Notes: generated by a model from the sequence alone, not told the origin. Positions 23,165-32,902 are shown, counted from the first letter of the stretch. The stretch is DNA of 36,758 bases from Bacteroides caecigallinarum (GCF_021530995.1 NZ_JADYTF010000021.1:1-36758), one strand, 5' to 3'. Numbers and translations are program-made.

Positions 23165-25483
23165 ATGCAGAACAATCTGGTAATAGTAGAGTCTCCCGCA
23201 AAGGCCCGAACCATAGAAAAGTTCTTGGGCGACGGATATAAAGTCATGTCCAGCTACGGGCATATACGTGACCTGAAGAAGAAATCCTTCAGCGTAGATG
23301 TAGAACATGGTTTTGCACCTATATACGAAGTTCCGGCTGACAAGAAAAAACTTGTGGCACAGCTCAAGACTGAGGCTGACAGCGCAGACATCGTATGGCT
23401 GGCAAGTGATGAGGACCGCGAAGGAGAGGCTATAGCATGGCATCTGCAGGAAGTACTGAAACTGAAAGAGGAAAACACACGCCGAATAGTTTTTCATGAA
23501 ATAACCCCTAATGCCATAAAACATGCGATAGAGACACCGCGAGGAATAGACCTCAGTCTGGTTGATGCACAGCAGGCACGCCGTGTGCTCGACAGAATAG
23601 TAGGTTTCGAACTCTCGCCTGTATTGTGGAAAAAGATAAAACCGTCGCTATCGGCCGGAAGAGTGCAGAGTGTTGCGGTAAGACTTATAGTGGAACGCGA
23701 ACGCGAAATCAATGCATTCAGTCCGAAGGCAGCATTCAGAGTGATTGCTGTGCTGACAGATGCTGATGGAGCTGAAATCAGAGCGGAACTGTCTGTACGT
23801 CCGGAAACAGAGGAAGAGGCACGCCGCATACTGGAACAGTGTGCAGGAGCTGACTTCGTGGTGGAAGATATCAGTACCCGTCCGGTGAAACGCAGTCCGG
23901 CACCTCCTTTCACTACTTCAACTCTTCAGCAGGAAGCTGCAAGAAAATTGGGCTACAGTGTGGGACAGACCATGATGCTGGCTCAGAAGCTTTATGAAAA
24001 CGGATATATCACATATATGCGTACCGACTCCGTAAACCTTTCGGAACTGGCTCTTGGAGCATGTGCGAAAGTGATTACCGAAAAGGCCGGAGAGAAATAT
24101 CTGCGTACTCGACAATACCATACTCATACCAAAGGGGCTCAGGAAGCGCACGAAGCTATCCGTCCTACATATATGGACAAGGAGAAGATAGACGCTACTG
24201 CCCAGGAACAGAGACTGTACGACCTTATACGCAAGCGTACTTTGGCTTCGCAGATGGCCGATGCCGAACTGATGAAGACTACTGCTGTTATTGCTGCCGA
24301 AGGTACAGACTGCAAGTTTAATGCAGCCGGACTGGCAGTGATATTCGACGGTTTTATGCGTGTGTATAGCGAGAGTCTTGATGATGACTCCGAACGCGAA
24401 GACGAAAGCCGTCTGTTGCCGCCGATGAAGGCAGGACAGAAACTTGAACGCAAGGACATTCGTGCTACTGAACGTTTCAGTCAGCCGCCAGCAAGATATA
24501 CGGAAGCCAGCCTGGTGAGAAAACTTGAGGAGCTTGGTATCGGACGTCCTTCTACATACGCTCCTACAATCTCAACTGTGCAGCAGCGCGGATATGTGGA
24601 AAAAGGTAGCCGTGAGGGAGTGGAACGTCAGTTCAGACTTCTTGTTCTCGACAAGAAAGGAAACATCACTTGCGAAACCAAGACAGAAACAGCAGGAAGC
24701 GAAAAACAGAAACTTATGCCTACAGATGTGGGTGTGGTGGTGACTGACTTCCTTATGGAATATTTCCCTGAAATTATGGATTATAACTTCACTTCGGGAG
24801 TGGAAAAGGAATTCGACGAAGTGGCTGCCGGCGAGAAGTCATGGACAGACATGATAAGCCGTTTCTACAAGGCTTTCCATCCGCTTGTGGAGAAAACTTC
24901 GGCTTCGAAGGCTGAACACAAGGTGGGCGAAAGACTCTTGGGTGAGGAACCTTCTACCGGAAGACCGGTGTCTGTAAAGATCGGACGTTTCGGTCCTGTG
25001 GTACAGATTGGTAGTGCCGATGATGAGGAAAAACCACGTTTCGCTCAGTTACGCCGCGAACAGTCTATGGAGACTATCACTCTGGAAGAAGCTTTGGAAT
25101 TGTTCCGTCTGCCACGTATGCTTGGCGAACACGAAGGAAAGCAGGTGAGTGTGGGAGCAGGTAAGTTCGGACCGTATGTGAAAATAGACAATGTATACGT
25201 GTCTGTTCCTAAGGATAAAGACCCGCTGACCATCACTCTGGAAGAAGCAGTACAGATGATTAAGGACAAACAGGAAGCTGAGGCAAAGAAGGTGATTAAG
25301 GTATTTGCCGATTATCCTGACCTTCAGGTATTGAACGGAAGATATGGCCCTTACATCGCAAGCGAAGGAAAGAACTATAAGATTCCTTCGGGAGTGGAAC
25401 CGGCAGACCTTACTGCTGAGGCTTGCTTCAAGGTGATTGAACTGCAGAAAACCAAGGCGGAGACGAGAAAGAGGAAAAAATAA
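23165..25483 (+). CDS. topA: DNA topoisomerase I (type IA)
   Basis: Relaxes negative supercoils through a transient single-strand break. The Toprim domain (about 3-120) has IVESPAKARTIEKFLG at 7-22 and the acidic DEDREGE at 82-88. The catalytic Tyr284 lies in GYITYMRTDS. The C-terminal region (about 570-760) consists of topoisomerase C-terminal repeats (GRFGPVVQIG, GKFGPYVKI, GRYGPYIAS) and lacks the four-cysteine zinc ribbons of the Escherichia coli enzyme, as is usual in Bacteroidetes. Total length is 772 residues. It starts the plus-strand run topA-aroK-speA-argB and is the first clear core gene right of the defence island. Confidence 0.97.
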   Translation: MQNNLVIVESPAKARTIEKFLGDGYKVMSSYGHIRDLKKKSFSVDVEHGFAPIYEVPADKKKLVAQLKTEADSADIVWLASDEDREGEAIAWHLQEVLKLKEENTRRIVFHEITPNAIKHAIETPRGIDLSLVDAQQARRVLDRIVGFELSPVLWKKIKPSLSAGRVQSVAVRLIVEREREINAFSPKAAFRVIAVLTDADGAEIRAELSVRPETEEEARRILEQCAGADFVVEDISTRPVKRSPAPPFTTSTLQQEAARKLGYSVGQTMMLAQKLYENGYITYMRTDSVNLSELALGACAKVITEKAGEKYLRTRQYHTHTKGAQEAHEAIRPTYMDKEKIDATAQEQRLYDLIRKRTLASQMADAELMKTTAVIAAEGTDCKFNAAGLAVIFDGFMRVYSESLDDDSEREDESRLLPPMKAGQKLERKDIRATERFSQPPARYTEASLVRKLEELGIGRPSTYAPTISTVQQRGYVEKGSREGVERQFRLLVLDKKGNITCETKTETAGSEKQKLMPTDVGVVVTDFLMEYFPEIMDYNFTSGVEKEFDEVAAGEKSWTDMISRFYKAFHPLVEKTSASKAEHKVGERLLGEEPSTGRPVSVKIGRFGPVVQIGSADDEEKPRFAQLRREQSMETITLEEALELFRLPRMLGEHEGKQVSVGAGKFGPYVKIDNVYVSVPKDKDPLTITLEEAVQMIKDKQEAEAKKVIKVFADYPDLQVLNGRYGPYIASEGKNYKIPSGVEPADLTAEACFKVIELQKTKAETRKRKK

Positions 25484-25505
25484 CAATAAACAACTAAAGA
25501 AACCA

Positions 25506-26039
25506 ATGAGAATATTCCTGACCGGATATATGGCTTCGGGCAAGACCACATTAGGAAAGGCTTTTGCCAAGGCTTGTAATCTTAGTTTTATCGACCTCGA
25601 CTGGTATATCGAGGAGCGTATGCACATGTCTGTACGCGATATCTTTGCCTCAAGGGGGGAAGAAGGATTCCGTCAGCTGGAAAGGAATATGCTGCATGAA
25701 GTATCGGAATTCGAAAATGTTGTAGTGGCTTGTGGAGGGGGAACTCCATGCTTTTTCGACAATATGGAGATTATGAACAGCCGTGGAATCACTGTGTTTC
25801 TTGATGCTTCGCAGGACGTCTTGTTCCGCAGGTTGAAACAGGCTGCTGCAAACAGACCACTAGTGGCCGGAAAATCGGACGATGAACTGAGACAGACTAT
25901 ATCCGATGGACTGGAACGTAGAATGCCTTTCTACTCGAAGGCTGCTATAAAGCTGGATGGCAGCAGACTGGAAAGCAGGAAGCAGATAGATGATACGGTG
26001 GAAATACTTAAGAATCTGATAAATAATATTACTGACTGA
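25506..26039 (+). CDS. aroK: Shikimate kinase
   Basis: Phosphorylates shikimate at the 3-hydroxyl with ATP in aromatic amino acid synthesis. The 177-residue protein has Walker A GYMASGKT (7-14), FIDLD with substrate-binding Asp32 (28-32), FRQLER (55-60), the glycine loop CGGGT (76-80), and the lid Arg in ANRPLV. The open frame extends back to 25437 inside topA, but the family start (MRIFLTGYMASGKT) is at 25506, 22 bases after the topA stop. Likely co-transcribed with topA. Confidence 0.95.
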   Translation: MRIFLTGYMASGKTTLGKAFAKACNLSFIDLDWYIEERMHMSVRDIFASRGEEGFRQLERNMLHEVSEFENVVVACGGGTPCFFDNMEIMNSRGITVFLDASQDVLFRRLKQAAANRPLVAGKSDDELRQTISDGLERRMPFYSKAAIKLDGSRLESRKQIDDTVEILKNLINNITD

Positions 26040-26117
26040 TGATGGGGCTGTAAATCCCGGATAATGATAATTGATAGGACATTATTAATTTTTAATTGTT
26101 AATTATTAATTCAAGAA

Positions 26118-28010
26118 ATGCGAAAATGGCGTATTGAAGACTCGGAAGAGCTTTATAACATCACCGGATGGGGTGTTTCTTATTTTGGAATAAACGAGAA
26201 GGGACATGTGGTGGTTACTCCGCGTAAGGACGGGGTGGCTGTGGATCTGAAGGAATTGGTGGACGAACTTCAGCTTAGGGACGTTACGGCTCCCATGCTG
26301 GTGAGATTCCCGGATATTCTGGACAATCGTATCGAGAAAATCTCGAATTGTTTCGGACAGGCATCGAAGGAGTATGGCTATAATGCCCAGAACTTCATCA
26401 TCTATCCCATCAAGGTGAATCAGATGCGTCCTGTGGTTGAGGAGATTATCAGCCACGGAAAGAAATTCAATCTCGGACTTGAGGCCGGTTCAAAACCTGA
26501 ACTGCATGCCGTGATTGCCATCAACACAGATTCCGATTCGCTTATCATCTGTAACGGATATAAGGATGAGAGTTACATCGAACTGGCTCTTTTGGCTCAG
26601 AAGATGGGTAAACGTATTTTCCTTGTGGTGGAGAAAATGAACGAACTGAGACTGATTGCCAAGATGGCAAAACAGTTGAATGTGCGTCCAAACATTGGTA
26701 TCCGTATCAAACTGGCTTCATCGGGTAGCGGTAAATGGGAAGAAAGCGGTGGCGACGCAAGTAAGTTCGGACTGACTTCGAGCGAACTTCTTGAGGCACT
26801 CGACTTCATCGAAAAGAAGGACATGAAAGACTGTCTGAAACTGATTCACTTCCACATTGGCAGCCAGGTGACAAAGATACGCCGTATCAAGACTGCTCTG
26901 AGAGAGGCTTCACAGTTCTATGTACAGCTTCATCAGTTGGGATTCCCTGTTGAGTTTGTCGATATAGGCGGTGGATTGGGAGTTGATTACGACGGTACCC
27001 GCTCGCCAAACAGCGAAAGTAGTGTGAATTATTCTATTCAGGAGTATGTGAACGACTCTATCTCTATAATGGTGGATGCCAGCAACAAGAATGGTATTCC
27101 TCATCCGAACATCATCACTGAAAGTGGACGCTCGCTTACTGCTCATCATTCTGTATTGATATTTGAAGTGCTGGAGACTGCTTCTCTTCCTGCTATGGAC
27201 GAGGATTTCGAGGTGTCTTCGGACGATCATGAACTGGTACAGGAACTGTATGGCATTTGGGACAACCTGAACCAGAGCCGTATGCTTGAGGCTTGGCACG
27301 ACGCACAGCAGATTCGTGAGGAGACTCTCGACCTGTTCAGCCATGGTATAGTAGATTTGAAGACAAGAGCGCAGATAGAGAAACTTTACTGGTCTGTCAC
27401 TCGCGAGATAACACAGATAGCATCAGGACTGAAGCATGTACCTGAAGAGTTCAGAAATATCGACAAGCTTCTTGCCGACAAGTATTTCTGTAACTTCTCT
27501 CTTTTCCAGTCACTACCTGACTCTTGGGCTATCGACCAGATTTTCCCGATCATGCCTATACAGCGTCTTGACGAGAAACCTGACCGTACAGCTACACTGC
27601 AGGATATCACTTGTGACTCTGATGGTAAGATTGCCAATTTCGTTTCGTCAAGAAGCGTATCGCATGATTTGCCTGTTCATACTCTTAAAGGCAAGGATTC
27701 GTATTATATCGGTGTATTCCTTGTAGGTGCTTATCAGGAAATCCTTGGCGATATGCACAATCTGTTCGGTGATACAAATGCGGTTCACGTAACTGTAAAC
27801 GAGAAGGGTTACAGCATCGACCAGGTGATAGACGGTGAGACTGTAGCGGAAGTGCTCGACTATGTACAGTACAATCCTAAGAAACTTGTGCGTACGCTGG
27901 AAACTTGGGTTACCAAGTCTGTGAAAGAAGGACGTATCTCGCTCGAAGAAGGAAAGGAATTCCTTTCTAACTATCGTTCGGGACTTTATGGATATACTTA
28001 TTTGGAATAA
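26118..28010 (+). CDS. speA: Biosynthetic arginine decarboxylase SpeA
   Basis: A PLP enzyme converting arginine to agmatine, the first step of polyamine synthesis by the agmatine route. The 630-residue length and the fold-III alanine racemase-like layout are as in the family. Lys99 in YPIKVNQMRP is the PLP-binding lysine, and HFHIGSQ and DIGGGLGVDYDGT are the other cofactor motifs; GRSLTAHH lies in the C-terminal beta domain. The 78-base gap after aroK is AT-rich and has no clear promoter. The stop is separated from argB by a single base, implying tight coupling of arginine breakdown with an arginine-synthesis gene. Confidence 0.95.
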   Translation: MRKWRIEDSEELYNITGWGVSYFGINEKGHVVVTPRKDGVAVDLKELVDELQLRDVTAPMLVRFPDILDNRIEKISNCFGQASKEYGYNAQNFIIYPIKVNQMRPVVEEIISHGKKFNLGLEAGSKPELHAVIAINTDSDSLIICNGYKDESYIELALLAQKMGKRIFLVVEKMNELRLIAKMAKQLNVRPNIGIRIKLASSGSGKWEESGGDASKFGLTSSELLEALDFIEKKDMKDCLKLIHFHIGSQVTKIRRIKTALREASQFYVQLHQLGFPVEFVDIGGGLGVDYDGTRSPNSESSVNYSIQEYVNDSISIMVDASNKNGIPHPNIITESGRSLTAHHSVLIFEVLETASLPAMDEDFEVSSDDHELVQELYGIWDNLNQSRMLEAWHDAQQIREETLDLFSHGIVDLKTRAQIEKLYWSVTREITQIASGLKHVPEEFRNIDKLLADKYFCNFSLFQSLPDSWAIDQIFPIMPIQRLDEKPDRTATLQDITCDSDGKIANFVSSRSVSHDLPVHTLKGKDSYYIGVFLVGAYQEILGDMHNLFGDTNAVHVTVNEKGYSIDQVIDGETVAEVLDYVQYNPKKLVRTLETWVTKSVKEGRISLEEGKEFLSNYRSGLYGYTYLE

Positions 28011-28011
28011 T

Positions 28012-28788
28012 ATGGAAAAACTTACTATTATAAAGGTGGGCGGAAAGATTGTAGAGGAACCTGATACGCTTGCACGCCTGCTTGACGATTTCGCTTCAAT
28101 ACCGGGATATAAACTGCTGGTGCATGGCGGAGGACGTTCTGCCACAAAGGTAGCTGCACAGTTGGGTATTGAAAGCACTATGGTTAACGGTCGTCGTGTG
28201 ACAGATGCCGAGACATTGAAAGTTGTAACTATGGTTTACGGTGGATTGGTGAACAAGAATATCGTTGCCGGTCTTCAGGCAAGAGGTGTGAATGCCATCG
28301 GTCTGACAGGTGCTGATATGAATGCCATTCTTTCTGTGAAACGTCCTGTCAAGGATGTGGACTATGGCTTTGTGGGCGATGTGAAGGAAGTGAACGGAAA
28401 GATGCTTTCTACACTTATCTCTCAGGGAATAGTTCCTGTAATGGCTCCTCTTACTCACGACGGCAAAGGCAATATCCTGAACACAAATGCTGATACCATA
28501 GCCGGAGAAACAGCAAAAGGACTTGCTTCTTACTTCGATGTCACTCTGGTGTTCTGCTTCGAAAAGAAGGGTGTTCTTAGTGATGAGAACGATGATGACA
28601 GCGTAATACCTGTCATTACTCCTGAACTCTTCCGCAAATATACTGAAGAGGGTGTAATCCAGGGAGGTATGATTCCAAAGCTTGAAAACTCTTTCTCTGC
28701 TATCGACAATGGTGTGAAGCAGGTTATAATCAAGCAGGCATCGGATATCAGTGATGCTTCTGCGGGAACAGTTATCAGAAATGAGTAA
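28012..28788 (+). CDS. argB: Acetylglutamate kinase (possibly N-succinylglutamate kinase)
   Basis: Second step of ornithine synthesis: phosphorylates the gamma-carboxyl of N-acylglutamate. The 258-residue protein shows the amino-acid kinase fold with KVGGKIVE (8-15), LVHGGGRSA (36-44), and the C-terminal GGMIPKLENS signature. The upstream ATG at 27988 lies in speA; I choose the ATG at 28012, one base after the speA stop. In Bacteroides the transcarbamylase of this pathway is known to use N-succinylornithine, so the natural substrate here may be N-succinylglutamate. It is not in the arg cluster at 31-36 kb but downstream of speA. A terminator follows. Confidence 0.95.
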   Translation: MEKLTIIKVGGKIVEEPDTLARLLDDFASIPGYKLLVHGGGRSATKVAAQLGIESTMVNGRRVTDAETLKVVTMVYGGLVNKNIVAGLQARGVNAIGLTGADMNAILSVKRPVKDVDYGFVGDVKEVNGKMLSTLISQGIVPVMAPLTHDGKGNILNTNADTIAGETAKGLASYFDVTLVFCFEKKGVLSDENDDDSVIPVITPELFRKYTEEGVIQGGMIPKLENSFSAIDNGVKQVIIKQASDISDASAGTVIRNE

Positions 28789-28801
28789 TTATACTGGATA
28801 T

Positions 28802-28828
28802 GGGGCGGATTTTTGATTCCGCCCCTTT
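28802..28828 (+). terminator. Intrinsic terminator after argB
   Basis: A GC-rich eight-base-pair stem (28802-28809 with 28818-28825) with an eight-base loop is followed by TTTCCTTT. It ends the topA-aroK-speA-argB run 14 bases after the argB stop. Confidence 0.65.
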
Positions 28829-28864
28829 CCTTTAATATGTTTCTCCAAAACGAAATGTGTTTTC

Positions 28865-29575
28865 ATGGCAACAAGACGAATAATCCCGGATGATGATTTC
28901 GGCAAAATAGTTATAGGTACACGCATAAATGCCAGAAACATATCAATGCGTGTGAAGAAGGACGGACTTTATGTCACTGTCCCTCCGTTCACTAAGACGG
29001 ACCGCATTATGCAGGTAATTGCCGACTACAGACCGAAACTGCTTGCTTCTTTCACCAAAGCATCTCCAAAGATTATAACAGACGGATTCTCGATTGATGC
29101 CCCATGTTTCAAGCTTACCGTTGGGGTGGGAGGAATGAAGTGTTTCTCCGTTCGTCGTGAAGAGGAGGGAGTGATGAAGATTCTATGTCCGCAGAATGTG
29201 GATTTCAATTCTCCGCAGACACAGAAACTGCTGAATGCGGCCATTGTGCGTGCCATGAAGAAAAGTGCCGAAGAGTTTTTACCGCCTTTACTGAAGTTCT
29301 GGGCAGAGAAATATGGTATGACGTACCGCAAGGTGAGGATAACAGGTGCAAAGTCACGCTGGGGAAGCTGTACATCAAGAGGTACTATAAGCCTTTCCTG
29401 CTATCTGATGCTGCTCCCCGTACATCTTATGGACTATGTGATTCTGCATGAGCTTGCCCATACCAAGGAGATGAATCATGGACCCGGTTTCTGGAAACTC
29501 CTTGACAGCATGACAGACGGTGCTTCACATCAGCTCAGGGCACAGTTGCGCAAATTCAAGACCGATTTCTTGTAA
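28865..29575 (+). CDS. YgjP-type zinc metallopeptidase-like protein (DUF45)
   Basis: A 236-residue protein of the M48/WLM-related YgjP (DUF45) family. The zinc site is HELAH (195-199) with the third ligand His205 in NHGPGFW, and ITGAKSRWGSC (about 159-169) is a conserved part of the family just before the active site. Function in the cell is not established; relatives are small, soluble presumed metalloproteases. It follows the argB terminator. Its end overlaps the end of the convergent MATE gene by 20 bases, so transcripts of the two are complementary there. Confidence 0.88.
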   Translation: MATRRIIPDDDFGKIVIGTRINARNISMRVKKDGLYVTVPPFTKTDRIMQVIADYRPKLLASFTKASPKIITDGFSIDAPCFKLTVGVGGMKCFSVRREEEGVMKILCPQNVDFNSPQTQKLLNAAIVRAMKKSAEEFLPPLLKFWAEKYGMTYRKVRITGAKSRWGSCTSRGTISLSCYLMLLPVHLMDYVILHELAHTKEMNHGPGFWKLLDSMTDGASHQLRAQLRKFKTDFL

Positions 29576-30914
29576 AACCTTTCTTTGCCCATTTCATGCT
29601 GTTCCATCGTTTTACGAATACTATGGCACGTATGTTTTCGTCCAGAAGGAAGGCTATCCACATACCGACAAGTCCCCATCCCCAGTAGATGCCGAGCAGA
29701 TAACTCAGACCTACAGATACAGTCCATTGCACTACAACTCCAAGGTAGAACGGGAAGTTTACGTCGCCGGCAGAACGGAGTGCGTTTGTGGCATAGATGT
29801 TTACGGCACGGCCAATCTCTACAAGGATGTCAATCATCAGTATTGTTACTCCAAGACGGACAATTTCTTCATTGTCTGTGAGCATACTGAATATGGTGTG
29901 GCCGAATACCGCCCATATACATGATAGTATGAGGGACACGAGAATGGAAATACGCATGACGAACTTGCCGAGCAGATAGGCTGCACGTATCTTGTTCTGT
30001 CCCACTAAGTGCCCGATGCTTATTGCTCCACCCTGTGCCATGGCGATGGCAAACAGATAGACGAACATCACTATGTTTACGGTGTATGTACGTGTGGCAA
30101 GCGCATTGTTGCCAAGTATATTGATGAAATATGTGATTACTACCTGCGAGAAACTGTAGGACATGTTTTCTCCTGCAGAAGGAATACCGATTTTGAGCAG
30201 ATTTTTAAGCTCTATCCAAGGGAAAGGTCTGAAAAGAGCAAGAGGGAATTTAGATATATGTTTTCTGAAGAGTATTACGAAAAGCACTACCATGCTTACT
30301 CCTCGTGCGATGGAAGTGGAAATGGCGGCACCCTCGGCACCCATAGCCGGAAAACCGAATTTACCGAAAATCAGTATATAGTTTCCAACGATATTCATGA
30401 TGTTCACCAGAACGGTGACAAGCATAGGATAGATAGCCTTGTTGGCACTGCGGAGTGATGCGGAGATGGTGAGTGATATAGCCTGGAAAAAAGCGAATGC
30501 ACCTACTATCTCCATATAGCCTATACCGTATTGTAGAAGCTCCGGACGAAGCCCCATCCAGTCGAGCAGGGTTACGGCTCCGAAATGCAGTATGGCACTG
30601 ACCAGCAGACCTACAACCAGATTCAGCAATAGTGATACGCCTACCACCTGTACCATTTTTTGCTGCATCTTTGCACCGAGATATTGCGAACACAACACTG
30701 ATGTGCCGATGTTTAGAACCTCGAAGATGAGGAATGCAAACATTATTATCTGGTTTACAACTCCTACTGCCGCCACACTCTCGTCAGAATACTGGCTCAG
30801 CATTATGGTGTCTATTGCTCCTAACATCATTATAAGGAGCGTTTCTATAAAAATAGGGACTACCAGTTTGGTTAGTCCCTTTTTGATATTAGTCTGTTGA
30901 ATAACTTTGTCCAC
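29556..30914 (-). CDS. MATE family efflux transporter
   Basis: A 452-residue inner-membrane protein with about 12 hydrophobic segments, two homologous halves and the usual MATE N-terminus (LVVPIFIETLLIMMLGAIDTIMLSQY) including the TM1 Asp. Members exchange Na+ or H+ for cationic drugs or metabolites; the substrate cannot be told from sequence. The gene lies downstream of proC on the same strand but has its own TAACTTTG element. A terminator-like hairpin lies inside the first 20 codons. The 3' end overlaps the convergent YgjP gene by 20 bases. Confidence 0.92.
   Translation of the reverse strand: MDKVIQQTNIKKGLTKLVVPIFIETLLIMMLGAIDTIMLSQYSDESVAAVGVVNQIIMFAFLIFEVLNIGTSVLCSQYLGAKMQQKMVQVVGVSLLLNLVVGLLVSAILHFGAVTLLDWMGLRPELLQYGIGYMEIVGAFAFFQAISLTISASLRSANKAIYPMLVTVLVNIMNIVGNYILIFGKFGFPAMGAEGAAISTSIARGVSMVVLFVILFRKHISKFPLALFRPFPWIELKNLLKIGIPSAGENMSYSFSQVVITYFINILGNNALATRTYTVNIVMFVYLFAIAMAQGGAISIGHLVGQNKIRAAYLLGKFVMRISILVSLILSCIWAVFGHTIFSMLTDNEEIVRLGVTILMIDILVEIGRAVNIYATNALRSAGDVNFPFYLGVVVQWTVSVGLSYLLGIYWGWGLVGMWIAFLLDENIRAIVFVKRWNSMKWAKKGFTRNRS
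30855..30880. other. Terminator-like hairpin inside the MATE 5' coding end
   Basis: Arms 30855-30862 and 30873-30880 pair perfectly over eight bases, with three more pairs in the loop. On the minus strand the hairpin is followed by TATTTTTA, and on the plus strand by TTTTTG, so it resembles a two-way intrinsic terminator. On the minus strand it covers MATE codons 12-20. Confidence 0.6.
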
Positions 30915-30937
30915 TTGGCTTTCGATTTTTCCGGCTG

Positions 30938-30945
30938 CAAAGTTA
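30938..30945 (-). promoter_or_regulatory. -7 promoter element of the MATE gene
   Basis: TAACTTTG on the minus strand fits TAnnTTTG and lies 24 bases before the start codon, between proC and the transporter gene. The -33 box is not clear. Confidence 0.5.
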
Positions 30946-30989
30946 CGTCATTATTCCAATATGGCGTATTGATATATGTCAAGTTATCA

Positions 30990-31766
30990 TCAGATGCAAC
31001 TTTCTTTTATCGCATTTATCACAGCCGATGTAAATCCGTCATGTTCCAGTCGGTTCAGACCCTTGATGGTTATACCGCCAGGAGTGGTAACCTTTTCTAT
31101 TTCAGTAGCCGGATGTGAGTCCTCATCATTAAGTAGAATCTGTGCGGCACCAAGCATGGTCTGCGCAATCATTTTCTTTGCTTCCTTTGGCTTGAATCCA
31201 AGTTCGATACCTGCCTGCATGGCTGCCTGGACATATTTGAGGACGTAAGCTATTCCGCACGATGTGAGCGAAGTACCTGCCGGGAAAAGCTTTTCTTCTA
31301 TCAGTATGGCAACCCCCATCTCATTGAACAGCTTGATCATCATGTCTGTCTGTTCTGCCGAAGCGTTTCTTGAAGCTACAAGTGTCAGACTTTCGTTTAT
31401 GGCAATTGCAGTGTTAGGAATTACACGGAATATAGGCATCTCCGGATCAACAAAATGAGCCAGGTCCTCGAAAGTAAGTCCTGCTGCTACTGAAACGAGA
31501 ATCTGTGGCTGTCGCAGACGTAGAGGCTTGAGCACCTCTTCCATCTTCCATGGTTTCACAGCAAGGATTACTATGTCAGCTCTGTCGGCAGCTTCCTTAT
31601 TGTTGTTGGTTATGTTTATTTCAGGATATTCTTCTTTCAGTTTCTCAAGCTTAGCGTTGCTCGGATTTGAAACTGTGATGCTGCCTGCATCAATATACTG
31701 TCCGTGTGCCAGGCCGCGCGCTATGGCGCCACCCATGTTTCCTGCACCGATAATTGCTATTTTCAT
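30990..31766 (-). CDS. proC: Pyrroline-5-carboxylate reductase
   Basis: Last step of proline synthesis, reducing pyrroline-5-carboxylate with NAD(P)H. The 258-residue protein has the Rossmann glycine loop IIGAGNMGGA (5-14), AVKPWKMEEVL (about 69-79), RVIPNTAIAI, and the C-terminal VTTPGGITIKGL signature. It is the last gene of the arginine cluster, 11 bases after argD, linking proline and arginine synthesis from glutamate. Confidence 0.95.
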   Translation of the reverse strand: MKIAIIGAGNMGGAIARGLAHGQYIDAGSITVSNPSNAKLEKLKEEYPEINITNNNKEAADRADIVILAVKPWKMEEVLKPLRLRQPQILVSVAAGLTFEDLAHFVDPEMPIFRVIPNTAIAINESLTLVASRNASAEQTDMMIKLFNEMGVAILIEEKLFPAGTSLTSCGIAYVLKYVQAAMQAGIELGFKPKEAKKMIAQTMLGAAQILLNDEDSHPATEIEKVTTPGGITIKGLNRLEHDGFTSAVINAIKESCI

Positions 31767-31777
31767 ACTTTTCTGCC

Positions 31778-32902
31778 TTATTTTACTACATTGTGAAGTC
31801 TTTCCAGGAAGTCGTCAGCTTCTGCCATACTCAGGCAAAGAGGAGGCAACAGACGGATGACATTTGTTCCGCTCACACCAGTAAATACTTTCTGTTCGAA
31901 AAGAAGTTTGCTGCGGATTTCCTTGATCGGTTCTTCAAACTCCATACCAATCATAAGTCCCAGTCCGCGAAGTTCCTTTATTCCTTTGAATGACTTAAGC
32001 TCTTCCATGAGGTGTGCACCTACTTTTGCAGCGTTTTCAACAAGGTTTTCTTCCTTCATCACATCGAGAACAGCTATTGCAGCAGCACATCCCAGATGGT
32101 TACCTCCGAAAGTAGTACCAAGCTGTCCGTAAACCGGTGTGAATTTAGGGCTGATTAGAACTGCGGCCATAGGGAAGCCGTTTGCAATACCTTTTGCAAC
32201 TGTAATCATATCCGGCTTGATATCCATATACTGGTGAGCGAAGAACTTACCGCTTCTTCCGTAGCCTGACTGTATTTCGTCAAGAATGAGTACAGTGTTT
32301 GTCTCATCGCATGCACGGCGAAGTTCTTTCATGAACTCTGTGTTTGGCACCTGGATACCGCCCACACCCTGTATACCTTCGATGATAACTGCGCATACAT
32401 CACCCTTTGAAAGTTCTGCCTTTACAGCCTCAGTATCATTAAGAGGAAGATATGTTACATGTCCGTTGTCGTTTATCGGAGCTATGATTTTAGGATTGTT
32501 TGTCACCTCCACTGCCAGTGAAGTACGTCCGTGGAAAGCTTTTGCAAAAGAAATAACTCTGGTGCGTCCGTTATAGAATGAAGCCAGTTTCAATGCATTC
32601 TCGTTGGCTTCGGCACCTGAGTTGATCAGGAACAGCTGATAATCATCGTAACCACACATAGCTCCAAGCTTTTCGGCAAAGTCTTTCTGCAGTGTATTGA
32701 TTACCGAGTTTGAATAGAAGCCCAATTTTGCTACCTGACTGCTTACGGCTTCTACATAATGCGGATGGGCATGTCCTATGGAGATTACAGCATGTCCTCC
32801 ATACAGGTCAAGATATTCATTGCCTTTCTCGTCCCATACGTGGCAACCTTTACCTTTTACTATGTTGACATCGAAAAGCGGATATACATCGAATAGGGTC
32901 AT
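31778..32902 (-). CDS. argD: Acetylornithine (or succinylornithine) aminotransferase
   Basis: A class III PLP aminotransferase that makes N-acylornithine from the semialdehyde. The 374-residue protein shows NSGAEANENALK (94-105), the LDEIQSGYGRSGKF cofactor motif (208-220) and PLP-binding Lys237 in VAKGIANGFP. The gene is between argC and proC. As ArgB and ArgC, it may act on succinylated intermediates in this group. The 92 bases upstream contain an inverted AT-rich repeat. Confidence 0.94.
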   Translation of the reverse strand: MTLFDVYPLFDVNIVKGKGCHVWDEKGNEYLDLYGGHAVISIGHAHPHYVEAVSSQVAKLGFYSNSVINTLQKDFAEKLGAMCGYDDYQLFLINSGAEANENALKLASFYNGRTRVISFAKAFHGRTSLAVEVTNNPKIIAPINDNGHVTYLPLNDTEAVKAELSKGDVCAVIIEGIQGVGGIQVPNTEFMKELRRACDETNTVLILDEIQSGYGRSGKFFAHQYMDIKPDMITVAKGIANGFPMAAVLISPKFTPVYGQLGTTFGGNHLGCAAAIAVLDVMKEENLVENAAKVGAHLMEELKSFKGIKELRGLGLMIGMEFEEPIKEIRSKLLFEQKVFTGVSGTNVIRLLPPLCLSMAEADDFLERLHNVVK

